A stretch of 25,206 nt of DNA from Pirellulaceae bacterium (GTDB lineage Bacteria; Planctomycetota; Planctomycetia; Pirellulales; Pirellulaceae): contig JABDKS010000602.1 of NCBI GenBank assembly GCA_013002105.1, positions 1 to 25,206 on the forward strand. The letters run 5' to 3'. How positions within the stretch are numbered: the first letter of the stretch is position 1; each line of letters opens with the position of its first letter. The notes under the pieces were generated by a model. That model did not search any database, had not been told where the DNA came from, and saw only the letters and a list, made by a program, of their open reading frames with translations. Below, in pieces: positions 1 through 7,445 of the stretch. Made by a program: the position numbers and the translations under genes.

Positions 1-39
1 TTCAACGTACGGATCGCCCAGAAGATCGACGGGTTCGAA

Positions 40-55
40 ATCGCCGGTTGGCGAT
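40..55 (-). terminator. possible hairpin at the end of the nuclease gene
   Basis: A perfect 6-bp inverted repeat (ATCGCC, 4-nt loop GGTT, GGCGAT) reaches the TGA stop of the nuclease gene. On the minus strand it is followed by TTTCG, which is only weakly T-rich. It could end the fliK-flgD-flgE-nuclease transcript, but evidence for a true intrinsic terminator is thin. Confidence 0.25.
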
Positions 56-567
56 CAGCGACCGCGTTCGCGAAAGTCCCACGGCGCAAGCGGCATGTCG
101 TCTTGCCAGAGCCCCACTCCAGCAACACGGGCGTCACGCTGTAGACGTGCCAAGCGGGGATCACTGTTGAATTGCGAGTAATGCCACGCCAGTCCTCGAC
201 GCACTAATTCGCCATTCATCCAGACAGCATTGTCACGGGCATTGGCAAGAGTCCGACCATATTTGTCAGTGCCGGTCGGCGAGATCCAAATCACGCGATT
301 GTTCGTCAACTGCTGCAAGACGCGTTTGGCTTGGTCAGCAAAGGGTTGACCATGTTCGGGACAATCGATGCCTTCGAGCCGAACCCGTAGGCTTGACCCG
401 TCATCACATTGGAAATGAAAACTATCACCGTCGGCAATCCAATCGACCCGACCGCGGATCTCTTGGCTAGGCTCAGCGTGTTGTTGGGGCGCAGATTGAC
501 TAGCCGGCTGGCAACCAGCAATCACCACTATCCCAAAGATCAGCGTTTGGATTGGTCGCATGAACAT
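55..567 (-). CDS. staphylococcal-nuclease-like (SNase) lipoprotein
   Basis: This 170-aa protein is a probable exported, lipid-anchored nuclease that cleaves DNA or RNA outside the cytoplasm. Residues 1-19 form a lipoprotein signal with lipobox VIAGC (Cys19); Gln20 at +2 suggests outer-membrane sorting. The SNase domain covers about residues 37-168. It shows DGD at 46-48, RVRLEGIDCPE at 61-71 (Asp68 and Glu71 match the Ca-binding/catalytic DTPE region, with Cys replacing Thr), KYGRT with Arg105, and the family ending GLWQDD...PWDFR. All the expected catalytic positions are present, so it is probably active. It is the last gene behind fliK-flgD-flgE, 70 nt after flgE. SNases are not known flagellar parts, so its place here may be incidental. 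The start is ambiguous: ATG at 567, or ATG two codons later, which has better spacing from GGGA. Confidence 0.85.
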   Translation of the reverse strand: MFMRPIQTLIFGIVVIAGCQPASQSAPQQHAEPSQEIRGRVDWIADGDSFHFQCDDGSSLRVRLEGIDCPEHGQPFADQAKRVLQQLTNNRVIWISPTGTDKYGRTLANARDNAVWMNGELVRRGLAWHYSQFNSDPRLARLQRDARVAGVGLWQDDMPLAPWDFRERGR

Positions 568-580
568 GGATTCCCGATCA

Positions 581-604
581 TCGGCGTCGCGAATGCAACG
601 CCGA
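581..604. other. inverted repeat between flgE and the nuclease gene
   Basis: A perfect 7-bp inverted repeat (TCGGCGT / ACGCCGA, 10-nt loop) lies in the 70-nt gap after the flgE stop. There is no T-tract after it on the minus strand. It may attenuate read-through from flgE or protect the flgE 3' end; neither is shown. Confidence 0.35.
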
Positions 605-637
605 CGTTATTACATCAGGCTACCATGCTGGTGTGGA

Positions 638-2281
638 CTATCGAATGATGTTGGTCAGTTCTTCCAACAATTCGTTGGCAACCGTGATCGTTCTGGCGTT
701 GGCCGAAAAGCCTCGCTGAGCGACGATCAACTGCGTGAACTCCTGAGCGATATCCACATTGGAGCTTTCCAGTTGGCCCGCGATGACTTGGCCGCGTGTT
801 CCCGACAACCCTTCGCCGATCGACGCGACACCACTGTTCATGGTTTCTTGATAGAAATTGCCACCCAGTGCATCGAGACCTTTCACATTCGAAAAGGTTG
901 CCATCGCCAACTGGGCGAGCGGAATCGTTCGTCCGTTGGATGCAAGACCGCCCAATTCACCAGTGGATGACATCGCCACCGAAACGAGTGTTCCAGGGGG
1001 ATAGCCATTTTGATCTTGGCTCAAAGAGAATTCCGTGGCCAAGTGATTGAGTTGCTGAAAATCCAGTGCGATGGTTTGTGGAGAGTCGATCGAGCTGAAC
1101 TGAATATCGATATTGGCGTCATCAGAACCGTCGGCACCGACCAATGCGAATGTCCCGTCCTCGTTGAAAGTCACGTTCAGCACTGTGGCATCCAAAAGCG
1201 TCCCTGAATCAGCATTGATGTCGGCGACGACGTCCCAAGTATTGGTCGACGTCTTTTGGAACTCAAACGAGATTCTATGATTGGCACCACGTGGGTCATA
1301 AATCTCGGTGGATAATTCGAACGTGTCTCCGTCGTTGCCTTCCGTAGTAACCACCAGCGAGTTGGCAAAGAAATTGGAGCTGCCAACATTGGCACTGGCG
1401 TCTTTGATGACAAGGCTTAAGAACGCTTCACCGGTGTCGTCAGCAGTCACCGTCAGAGTGCCGTCGGATCCCAATGATGCAGTCGCACCGGTCATGATTG
1501 AATTGAGTTCATTGACCAAGTCACCCATCGTCGCGTTTTCGGCTGCGAATGTTCCACTGAAGGGGGTTCCATCCGGATTCGTACCGTCGAGCTCGATAAC
1601 ATCACCGGCAACGTAATCGGTCTGATTCATCAGCAGGTCATCTAATAACGTCGATGCGTCGGCCGGTCCAGTCGTCGTGCTAAAGCCGGTAAATGATGAA
1701 AGAATTTCGGCGGTGGGCGGCTTTGCATCCGAAGGCAAATTACCCTTGAAATCCAGGTCGCGGGTTGCTTCACCGGCGACCGGCGCGCCAAGTGGAACGA
1801 CAATCGAGTTATCGCCAGGTGATTGAAAACCAACCCGACCCGTTGCCGGTTCGCCGGTGGTCCCGAATCGCTGGACGCGTGCTCCAGTGGCGGGGTCGAC
1901 CAAGCGACCGCTGGCATCGACGGCAAAGGACCCAGCGCGAGTGAAAACGTTTTCGCCTGATTGGCCTTCGAGTGTAAAGAAACCTTCGCCTTGAATGGCA
2001 AAGTCAAGTGTTTCGCCGGTCGACTGCAATGTGCCCTGTGTAAAACGCTTCGCGATCTGAGCGGTTTGGACACCCGAACCGATGGCTTGTGGATTGACAC
2101 CACCATTGGAATCGTTGGGTCCCGAGCCACCACGCACGCTGTTGTACATCAGGTCGCTGAAGGTTGTGGTTTGTGCTTTGTAACCCACCGTGTTCATGTT
2201 CGCCAAGTTGTTGGCGACAACGTCCAGTTGTTGCTGGTGAGTACGAAGTCCCGTAATCCCGGTCATTAAGGCGCGTGTCAT
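638..2281 (-). CDS. flgE: flagellar hook protein FlgE
   Basis: FlgE polymerises into the hook, the universal joint between rod and filament, after export by the flagellar type III apparatus. The 547-aa protein has the N-terminal rod/hook signature (NNLANMNTVGYKAQ, about residues 24-37). It also has the FlgE/F/G core motif FAIQGEGFF...FTRAGSF (about 90-115). The matching C-terminal helix contains SSNVDIAQEFTQLIVAQRGF and ends LLEELTNIIR. It is longer than the roughly 400-aa enterobacterial protein; the extra residues lie in the surface D2-type domains in the middle. No cysteine is visible, as usual for axial proteins. It follows flgD by 76 nt in the sigma-54 operon. The ATG at 2281 places the signature correctly, although the ribosome-binding site is weak. 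Confidence 0.96.
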   Translation of the reverse strand: MTRALMTGITGLRTHQQQLDVVANNLANMNTVGYKAQTTTFSDLMYNSVRGGSGPNDSNGGVNPQAIGSGVQTAQIAKRFTQGTLQSTGETLDFAIQGEGFFTLEGQSGENVFTRAGSFAVDASGRLVDPATGARVQRFGTTGEPATGRVGFQSPGDNSIVVPLGAPVAGEATRDLDFKGNLPSDAKPPTAEILSSFTGFSTTTGPADASTLLDDLLMNQTDYVAGDVIELDGTNPDGTPFSGTFAAENATMGDLVNELNSIMTGATASLGSDGTLTVTADDTGEAFLSLVIKDASANVGSSNFFANSLVVTTEGNDGDTFELSTEIYDPRGANHRISFEFQKTSTNTWDVVADINADSGTLLDATVLNVTFNEDGTFALVGADGSDDANIDIQFSSIDSPQTIALDFQQLNHLATEFSLSQDQNGYPPGTLVSVAMSSTGELGGLASNGRTIPLAQLAMATFSNVKGLDALGGNFYQETMNSGVASIGEGLSGTRGQVIAGQLESSNVDIAQEFTQLIVAQRGFSANARTITVANELLEELTNIIR

Positions 2282-2339
2282 TCGTGTCTCGCTTTTTTAG
2301 TCAGTTTTGGTTTGGATCAATCGGTTGTGGTAATCGGTA

Positions 2340-2359
2340 GACGGTGTCGCGCGACCGTC
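2340..2359. other. inverted repeat at the flgD stop, before flgE
   Basis: GACGGT, an 8-nt loop, then ACCGTC form a perfect 6-bp hairpin overlapping the flgD stop codon. It could modulate flgD/flgE stoichiometry or mRNA stability, since hook subunits are needed in large excess over cap subunits. No T-tract follows, so it is not a standard terminator. Confidence 0.3.
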
Positions 2360-2720
2360 AGGAATTAGTCACCGAAACGATGTCATCAAGTGCTACGCTT
2401 TCGCCATCAACCAGCAGGCTGATCGAGTCTTGGCCGGTCAACATTTCTGTGACTTGGCCCGACTTGGCTTCGCCCGTGAGCGAATCGACATAACTGGCGG
2501 TTTTGCCAAGCAGGCTGGAGCCTTGTGACATTTCTTGCAGCTTCATCATGTCCGCAAAGGAGGTGTTCATGCCTTCGATCCCTTCGAGGATCGAAAACTG
2601 TGTGAGGTCGTTGATCAAACCTTCTTGATCAACAGGATCAATCGGGTCTTGGTTTTGCAGTTGCACAGTCAATAGCTGCAAATAGTCGACTGTTGCTACT
2701 TGGGAAGTAATACCATTCAT
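2358..2720 (-). CDS. flgD: hook-capping scaffold protein FlgD (short form)
   Basis: FlgD sits on the tip of the growing hook, promotes FlgE assembly, and is then replaced by FlgK. The 120-aa protein carries the conserved N-terminal capping motif: DYLQLLTVQLQNQDPIDPVD at about residues 12-31, followed by LTQFSILEGIEGMN at about 39-52. Known FlgD proteins are commonly about 220-230 aa with FlgD-Ig and Tudor-like C-terminal domains. Here only about 60 residues follow the motif, so most of that module is absent. The gene starts 9 nt after the fliK stop, and TAGGTAA upstream of the ATG can serve as ribosome-binding site. The reading frame is intact, so this looks like a natural short form rather than a broken gene. 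Confidence 0.92.
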   Translation of the reverse strand: MNGITSQVATVDYLQLLTVQLQNQDPIDPVDQEGLINDLTQFSILEGIEGMNTSFADMMKLQEMSQGSSLLGKTASYVDSLTGEAKSGQVTEMLTGQDSISLLVDGESVALDDIVSVTNS

Positions 2721-2729
2721 CAGAGTTAC

Positions 2730-5507
2730 CTAAGCGACAATGTTTAAGCCAGAGGAAGAGGTCGAATCAGACGGTTTTGGGTCCGTCGTCGTGGTGTCTT
2801 GTTGTTTCGAATTGTCCGTTTCTTGTTGGGCAGTTTGAAGTTCAGATTGCGCCTGCCGGTTTTCTTCATGCGACACGTCCACGCTCGCGTCGTCGAAACC
2901 CAGTTCTGCCAGAGCATCCAACAAAACGTCTTTTTGACTGTTCAATAGATCGGTCGAAATCAACTCCGACGCGATGATGTGCGTGACGATCTTTTCAGCG
3001 GTCTGTTCGACCTGAATCTTGAGGTGCCCCAATTCTTCGGGGTGCAATTCCAGCGAAACGCTCCGCATTGACGGATCGTCAGCGTTCTGAATGACCTTGG
3101 ACATCGCCGTCACGACTTGCTGGGTGACTTCGATGGGTCGCAATCCCGCCAGGGTGTCGTCGAGACGAGAAACGGTCGCGTTCGGATTGGCCGATCGGAT
3201 GGACTGAGTGGCGAATTGGGGTGTCGCGTTAATCGATGCTGCTTGTGTTGTCGCATCGCGTGGTGCGAATGTCGCACGTCCGCGCGTATCGGCCGTCACG
3301 CGTCCTGGTTCGGACGCGTGTGGTTCCAATTCCGTCGACGCGTTAGATCCGGGTTGATTGTCGTTCGGATCGTTTCCGCCGTCAGTGAGTTCAATCGAAT
3401 CAATTGAGAGTGGGTCAACGTTTTCGCTTGCTGGAACGCCGGTGCTCTCAAGATCGCTCTCGTTTTCACGTTGTCGAGACTGGTTGGTCGCTTGCGTCTG
3501 CACGATGGTGGCCGACTCCGCAAAGGTTGCGGTGGAATCGGTAGGGCGGTTCGCGGCCGAATCCGTTGCCGAAGTCGTTGTCACTTGGTCATCAATCTGT
3601 ATCGCATCAGCGGCTGCAATCACGTCGTCGGTTGCCTCTTGATTGGCTGATGCGGGAGTCTCCGATGCAGTGGACTGCGTTTGGCTTGGTCCGACCGAGG
3701 CGCGTTGAATTGGCGTCGGGCGGGCATTTGCTCGCGCGTCGCCGGATGGAGAGTGATCATCACCGTTAGTCAGCGGAACGGTGCCGTTTGAATCGGATTG
3801 TTGTTCACTTACAGCGACGGGGTTTTCACTGCCTAGCGTGACTGGGTTTAGGGCGACGGGGTTCTCACTGCTTGGGGCGACTGGATTTTGACGGCCTGCG
3901 GGGCCTGGGTTTTCACTGCTGGCCTCCTGGGTTGATTCAATGGATTGCTGTGATGCCGCAAACGGCTGATTCGCCGGTGCCTGTGCCGAGTTCGCCTGGG
4001 CGGGATCCACGCGGACCGATGCAATTGGATCGACGTTAGCAGTGCCGCGCTGAACGGACGGTTGCCGCGCCGTGCGGATCGCGTTGTCGCCAATTTCGAT
4101 GGATGGATCAGTCGACTGCGGTGAATCCGTGTATTGATTCGACGCAACCGTTGCGGGATCCGACGTTCGGTCGCCGCCGTCGTCTCGCTCAGTCGTCGTT
4201 GGACGCAGAGAATCCGATGCCGTGTTGGCGGGGTCATGGTTCGCGGTGCGAAGTTCGGATGTCGACGTTCCCGACCGATCAGTTGGAACTTCGCCGCCGT
4301 CCCGCGCGTCCGTCGCCGTAACCGGTGCAAGGGCGGAATCTGGTCGTGTTGTCGCTGATTCGGACGACGTTTGACTTTCGGTCGTCTGATTCGATGCGTG
4401 TGCGGATGTCGCTTGGTTCGGTTCCGAGGAGCGCGCACTTTGGTCTGTGACCGTCGTGCCTGGCATAACAGATCGCTGCGCGTTGGTCGTCGTGGTTTCG
4501 CGACCACTTGATCGATTCTGGCTATGCAACGACGGGTCAGTTGAACGCGCGTTGTCGATTGAAATCTGTCCGTTCAAGGTGCGCGGATCAATGGCGGCAC
4601 CCCCATCAACGTCAGTGGACGACACATCAGACGTGTTTGCGAGGTCACCAAGATCGACACCCATTGACGTTGCAATGTCCGTCAACTGCGAATCAGTGGC
4701 GGCGTTGAGAACCGGATTCGGATCAGAGTTCGCGTCGGCGTTGTCTTGTGTTTGGCCGACCAGATCGGGATCCGTGATGGGAGCGATCGTCTGTTCCACA
4801 GAATTGGTCGTTGACGACTGGTCGGTGGATTCCATTGGCGTGGATGTGACGACAGCTTGCCTATTGGATTCTGCCGAGAGAATTTCCGTGTCACTGTTGT
4901 TCGCAGAATTCGCGGTTTCAACTATCAATCGTTCTAGATTGATCGCCGAGGGCGCAATGCTGCTGTCCAGTTGAGCCTGCTCACCCGCAACGCGATCGAT
5001 GTCGTTGGGATTTCGGCTGTTTGGATCCGTTGTGTGTGCAACATTGACCAGAGCACTGAGAATTTGAACGTTTTCGATTCTTGCCGTGGCCGCTGAAGCA
5101 TTATCCCCTTGCGCGATGGAATTGGACGTATCGGCCGTTGGTTGGTTGGCACCGCTGGTGCTTGCGAATGACGCAAAGATGCTGTGCGTCGAGATCGCAA
5201 TTTCCGTTGGGGCAATTTTATTGGCGTTGCTGGCAGCAGCGTCAAGAAACTGGATGAGTTCTGCTTGTGGTCCGCCAGTAGTCTGCAGGCTTTGTGAGAG
5301 CAACGCTGCTTGAGGGGAACCGGACTTCGGAGCATTTTGTGATTCACCGTTTGCGAGCAATGCCGCTGCATTGGAAGCTGGGTCCGCGACCTCAATGCTT
5401 GTTAGCATTTGATCAAAGGATACGGGCGCATCGGTGCTTGTGGTCGGATGGTTGTCCGCAGAAGTTTGGACACCAATGAACAGATCAGTAACAGTTGTTG
5501 GCAGCAC
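2730..5507 (-). CDS. fliK: flagellar hook-length control protein FliK (very long)
   Basis: FliK is secreted during hook growth, measures the hook, and makes the export gate switch from hook to filament substrates. The C-terminal domain (about residues 800-890) has the recognisable FliK core VSLELHPEELGHLKIQVEQT, followed by a helix-rich stretch ending before VDVSHEEN. The remaining roughly 800 residues are low complexity, very rich in Ser, Thr, Asn, Gln, Asp and Ala, and probably disordered. At 925 aa it is more than twice the 405-aa Salmonella protein. It starts with GTG at 5507, supported by a strong GAGGTGA ribosome-binding site four bases upstream and by a sigma-54 promoter about 24 nt before the start. 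It is the first gene of fliK-flgD-flgE-nuclease. A 39-bp tandem repeat is present within it. Confidence 0.93.
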   Translation of the reverse strand: MLPTTVTDLFIGVQTSADNHPTTSTDAPVSFDQMLTSIEVADPASNAAALLANGESQNAPKSGSPQAALLSQSLQTTGGPQAELIQFLDAAASNANKIAPTEIAISTHSIFASFASTSGANQPTADTSNSIAQGDNASAATARIENVQILSALVNVAHTTDPNSRNPNDIDRVAGEQAQLDSSIAPSAINLERLIVETANSANNSDTEILSAESNRQAVVTSTPMESTDQSSTTNSVEQTIAPITDPDLVGQTQDNADANSDPNPVLNAATDSQLTDIATSMGVDLGDLANTSDVSSTDVDGGAAIDPRTLNGQISIDNARSTDPSLHSQNRSSGRETTTTNAQRSVMPGTTVTDQSARSSEPNQATSAHASNQTTESQTSSESATTRPDSALAPVTATDARDGGEVPTDRSGTSTSELRTANHDPANTASDSLRPTTTERDDGGDRTSDPATVASNQYTDSPQSTDPSIEIGDNAIRTARQPSVQRGTANVDPIASVRVDPAQANSAQAPANQPFAASQQSIESTQEASSENPGPAGRQNPVAPSSENPVALNPVTLGSENPVAVSEQQSDSNGTVPLTNGDDHSPSGDARANARPTPIQRASVGPSQTQSTASETPASANQEATDDVIAAADAIQIDDQVTTTSATDSAANRPTDSTATFAESATIVQTQATNQSRQRENESDLESTGVPASENVDPLSIDSIELTDGGNDPNDNQPGSNASTELEPHASEPGRVTADTRGRATFAPRDATTQAASINATPQFATQSIRSANPNATVSRLDDTLAGLRPIEVTQQVVTAMSKVIQNADDPSMRSVSLELHPEELGHLKIQVEQTAEKIVTHIIASELISTDLLNSQKDVLLDALAELGFDDASVDVSHEENRQAQSELQTAQQETDNSKQQDTTTTDPKPSDSTSSSGLNIVA
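3814..3891. repeat. 39-bp tandem repeat inside fliK
   Basis: Two imperfect copies of a 39-bp unit (3814-3852 and 3853-3891) begin GCGACGGGGTT and share TCACTGC. A partly matching third copy follows at about 3900-3925 (TGGGTTTTCACTGCTGG). On the coding strand each unit gives a 13-residue segment built around NPVA, inside the disordered linker of FliK. The period is a multiple of three, so copy-number change would keep the frame. Confidence 0.7.
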
Positions 5508-5541
5508 GATTCACCTCAAGAAAACAGATGAGCTTTCATTA

Positions 5542-5558
5542 AGCAACAAGTGTGCCAA
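5542..5558 (-). promoter_or_regulatory. sigma-54 (RpoN) promoter of fliK-flgD-flgE
   Basis: On the minus strand the sequence reads TTGGCACACTTGTTGCT. It has the GG (-24, 5556-5555) and GC (-12, 5544-5543) dinucleotides with exactly 10 nt between them. It matches 12 of 13 specified positions of YTGGCACG-N4-TTGCW. The predicted transcript start is near 5531, leaving a leader of about 24 nt with a good ribosome-binding site before the fliK GTG. Such a promoter needs an AAA+ activator, and one is encoded at 6014-7018. Confidence 0.88.
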
Positions 5559-6013
5559 AGCGATATCAGTGCACGAAAAAGCGGTTGGATACCGATTTTG
5601 GAGAGTCAAAAATTCGGCAATCCGCGCGACCGGAACTCTGAAGATTGACTCACGAAAACGGTGCTGAATGAATTGCGTACCACTGCGCAAATAGTGCGTG
5701 AGAAAACGAATTATGAAAGCAAGTCGATACGACTGTCGTTGTGGTGTGATGAGGATGACGGCATCTCGCGGCCGGACGACGCACCGATTCGCATCGCACT
5801 TCGAACGCAGTGCCACGTATCAGAACGTTTGGCGGTTTACCCGTGGAGAATGCTGGACCGACTAGAGCAATGCAGCGAACCGATAACGAAAAAGAAGGTC
5901 GTCATGTCATGATGACGATGTAGTTGGGGTAGAAAGCCTGCAACCCAGCGGCCACGGTTGAATCTTGTGCTTCGCTCGTGCTCCGGATCGCCATACTCCC
6001 CGCGATCGTCGTG
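5559..6013. other. non-coding gap between the activator gene and fliK
   Basis: No convincing gene is seen; the short open frames here have no recognisable domains and lie on both strands. The gap holds the activator terminator (5888-5918) and, 5673-5698, TGCG repeated at 10- and 11-bp steps, overlapping an inverted repeat TTGCG-N8-CGCAA (5673-5690). This lies about 140-165 bp upstream of the predicted fliK transcript start, a usual distance for activator binding at sigma-54 promoters. Confidence 0.5.
5888..5918 (-). terminator. intrinsic terminator after the sigma-54 activator gene
   Basis: On the minus strand a perfect 7-bp stem (TCGTCAT / ATGACGA, 6-nt loop; plus coordinates 5899-5918) is followed by CCTTCTTTTTCG. 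It lies about 95 nt after the activator stop codon and upstream of the fliK promoter. It would therefore separate the cassette from the fliK operon. The stem is only moderately GC-rich. Confidence 0.6.
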
Positions 6014-7018
6014 TCAGGCTGCTCTGGATTCCTTTGACGTACCAGGCGTGCCATCGTCATCTTCGCGATAGATTCGCAGTTTGTTCGAGAGTGTTCGCGG
6101 AGAGACGCCCAGTTTTTCGGCCACAACACGTTGGTTGCCGAATTTCTCGATCGCTGCGGTGATGATTTGACGCTCCAATTCTGCCAACTCGGTATGCAAC
6201 CATTGTTCGGGCAGTGCGGCGGCGGCAGATTCGATAGCCATCTCTGGCAACTGCAGATGCTCGCTTTGAATCAGCTCGGTGTCGGAAAGGACGCAGGCGC
6301 GATGAATGACGTTTCGCAATTCGCGGACATTACCGGGCCATTGATACTCCGACATGGCTTGCATCGCCTCATGGCTGAATCCCTTTAACGCGACGGAGTT
6401 TTCGTGTTTAAAACGACGAACAAAGTGCATCGCAAGAACCGGAATGTCTTCGGTGCGCTGTCGTAGCGGCGGGATTTGGATCTGCAGTACGTTCAAGCGG
6501 TGATACAGATCCAAGCGGAATCGCTCCGCGGTAACTTCGTCCATCAGACTACGATTGGAGGCCGCGATGATACGGACATCGCTTTTGACGGAGTGACTGC
6601 TGCCAACGCGCTCGTACTGGCCGTTTTCTAGAACACGTAGTAGTTTGGCTTGACTGCTCATCGGGATTTCGCTGATCTCGTCAAGCATCAAGCTGCCGGT
6701 CGCGGCCAATTCAAACCGACCTTGGCGATTTGCGACAGCGTCGGTAAAGGAACCTTTCTCGTGCCCAAATAATTCACTTTCGATCAAGGTTCCCGAAAGC
6801 GCGGCACAGTTGACGCTCACGAACGGTTTGCCGGTCCGCTGGCTGCGGTCATGGATCAGTTGAGCAAACAGTTCCTTGCCTGTTCCGCTTTCACCGGTCA
6901 ACAGAACAGGGGCACTGGACGCTGCCATCTTTTCGGCCAGCTGAATCAGTTTTCGAATTTTGGACGACTGGGTAACGATCACCTGGGCGGCACTCAATTG
7001 CGGATTTTCGTGCGACAA
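6014..7018 (-). CDS. sigma-54-dependent activator (AAA+ plus Fis-type HTH, no receiver), probable flagellar regulator
   Basis: Proteins of this kind hydrolyse ATP to open sigma-54 promoter complexes; this is the likely activator of the local flagellar genes. The 334-aa protein is nearly all AAA+ domain: Walker A GESGTGKE at 42-49, the sigma-54 contact loop at 89-94, Walker B LMLDE at 110-114, PPLRQRTEDIP, and WPGNVREL. A Fis-like helix-turn-helix follows near the C terminus (NQRVVAEKLGVSPRTLSNKL). Two oddities stand out. There is no N-terminal receiver or sensor domain. The normally conserved loop GAFTGA reads GSFTDA, keeping Phe and Thr but replacing the second Gly with Asp. The start used is TTG at 7018; no ATG fits, and no clear ribosome-binding site is visible. 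It resembles FlbD/FlrC-type regulators in context, but the name is not secure. Confidence 0.9.
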   Translation of the reverse strand: MSHENPQLSAAQVIVTQSSKIRKLIQLAEKMAASSAPVLLTGESGTGKELFAQLIHDRSQRTGKPFVSVNCAALSGTLIESELFGHEKGSFTDAVANRQGRFELAATGSLMLDEISEIPMSSQAKLLRVLENGQYERVGSSHSVKSDVRIIAASNRSLMDEVTAERFRLDLYHRLNVLQIQIPPLRQRTEDIPVLAMHFVRRFKHENSVALKGFSHEAMQAMSEYQWPGNVRELRNVIHRACVLSDTELIQSEHLQLPEMAIESAAAALPEQWLHTELAELERQIITAAIEKFGNQRVVAEKLGVSPRTLSNKLRIYREDDDGTPGTSKESRAA

Positions 7019-7058
7019 GAGACGATGTCGGACCGTCAGGGACGATCACGGCAAGGAA

Positions 7059-7445
7059 TCACGATGCGCGGTTACTGCTGGAATAGGCGTTCTGCATTTG
7101 CACAGCTCGGACGCTCTCTTGGATTTTCGGAAAGAGTCGTTGTGCTGACTCGAACGTTGTTTTTTCGAGTTGGGCCAACTTTGGCATCAACCCTTTGACC
7201 AAGTCGATGGTTTCGTCGGTTGCATTCTTCAGCGCAGGTGTCATTTGCTCGGACGTACGATGGAATTGTTCTCGCAGCGGCCCCAATGCGGCCTCCGTGC
7301 GTTTGATCTCATTCATGTGCGGTCCGATTGATTCGATCGCTGCGGACGACGCGTCCGTGATCGAATCAAGCAAACGATCCAGATGTTGGTATTGTTGCTG
7401 CAACTGGAGGGTTAATTCCAATAGTGGGTTATCAGTTTTCAACAT
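7059..7445 (-). CDS. small helical protein of the cassette, unknown function
   Basis: I do not recognise this 128-aa protein. It has no signal peptide, membrane segment or cysteine. The sequence is almost entirely helix-forming, with heptad-like spacing of Leu/Ile/Met (for example LELTLQLQQQYQHLDRLLDS near the N terminus), which suggests a coiled coil or helical bundle. The size and helical character are reminiscent of flagellar chaperones or of FlgN/FliT-like proteins, but this is only a resemblance. Its ATG overlaps the end of the upstream TPR gene by 14 nt, with AAAGG about 10 nt before it, which implies translational coupling. The activator gene follows after 40 nt. The position points to a regulatory or assembly role with its neighbours. 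Confidence 0.8.
   Translation of the reverse strand: MLKTDNPLLELTLQLQQQYQHLDRLLDSITDASSAAIESIGPHMNEIKRTEAALGPLREQFHRTSEQMTPALKNATDETIDLVKGLMPKLAQLEKTTFESAQRLFPKIQESVRAVQMQNAYSSSNRAS

Noticed and set aside
3848..4507. Arg/Pro-rich 219-aa minus-strand open frame within fliK
   Set aside because: An out-of-frame shadow of the low-complexity fliK sequence, with the composition expected of a frame-shifted read.
5146..5162. Plus-strand sigma-54-like sequence (11/13 match, correct spacing) inside fliK, antisense to it
   Set aside because: It lies in a Thr/Ser-rich coding region with no gene downstream in that direction. A chance match is likely, though antisense transcription cannot be excluded.
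5661..5912. 83-aa plus-strand open frame in the gap before fliK
   Set aside because: Overlaps the activator terminator and an opposing open frame; no recognisable family or start signal.
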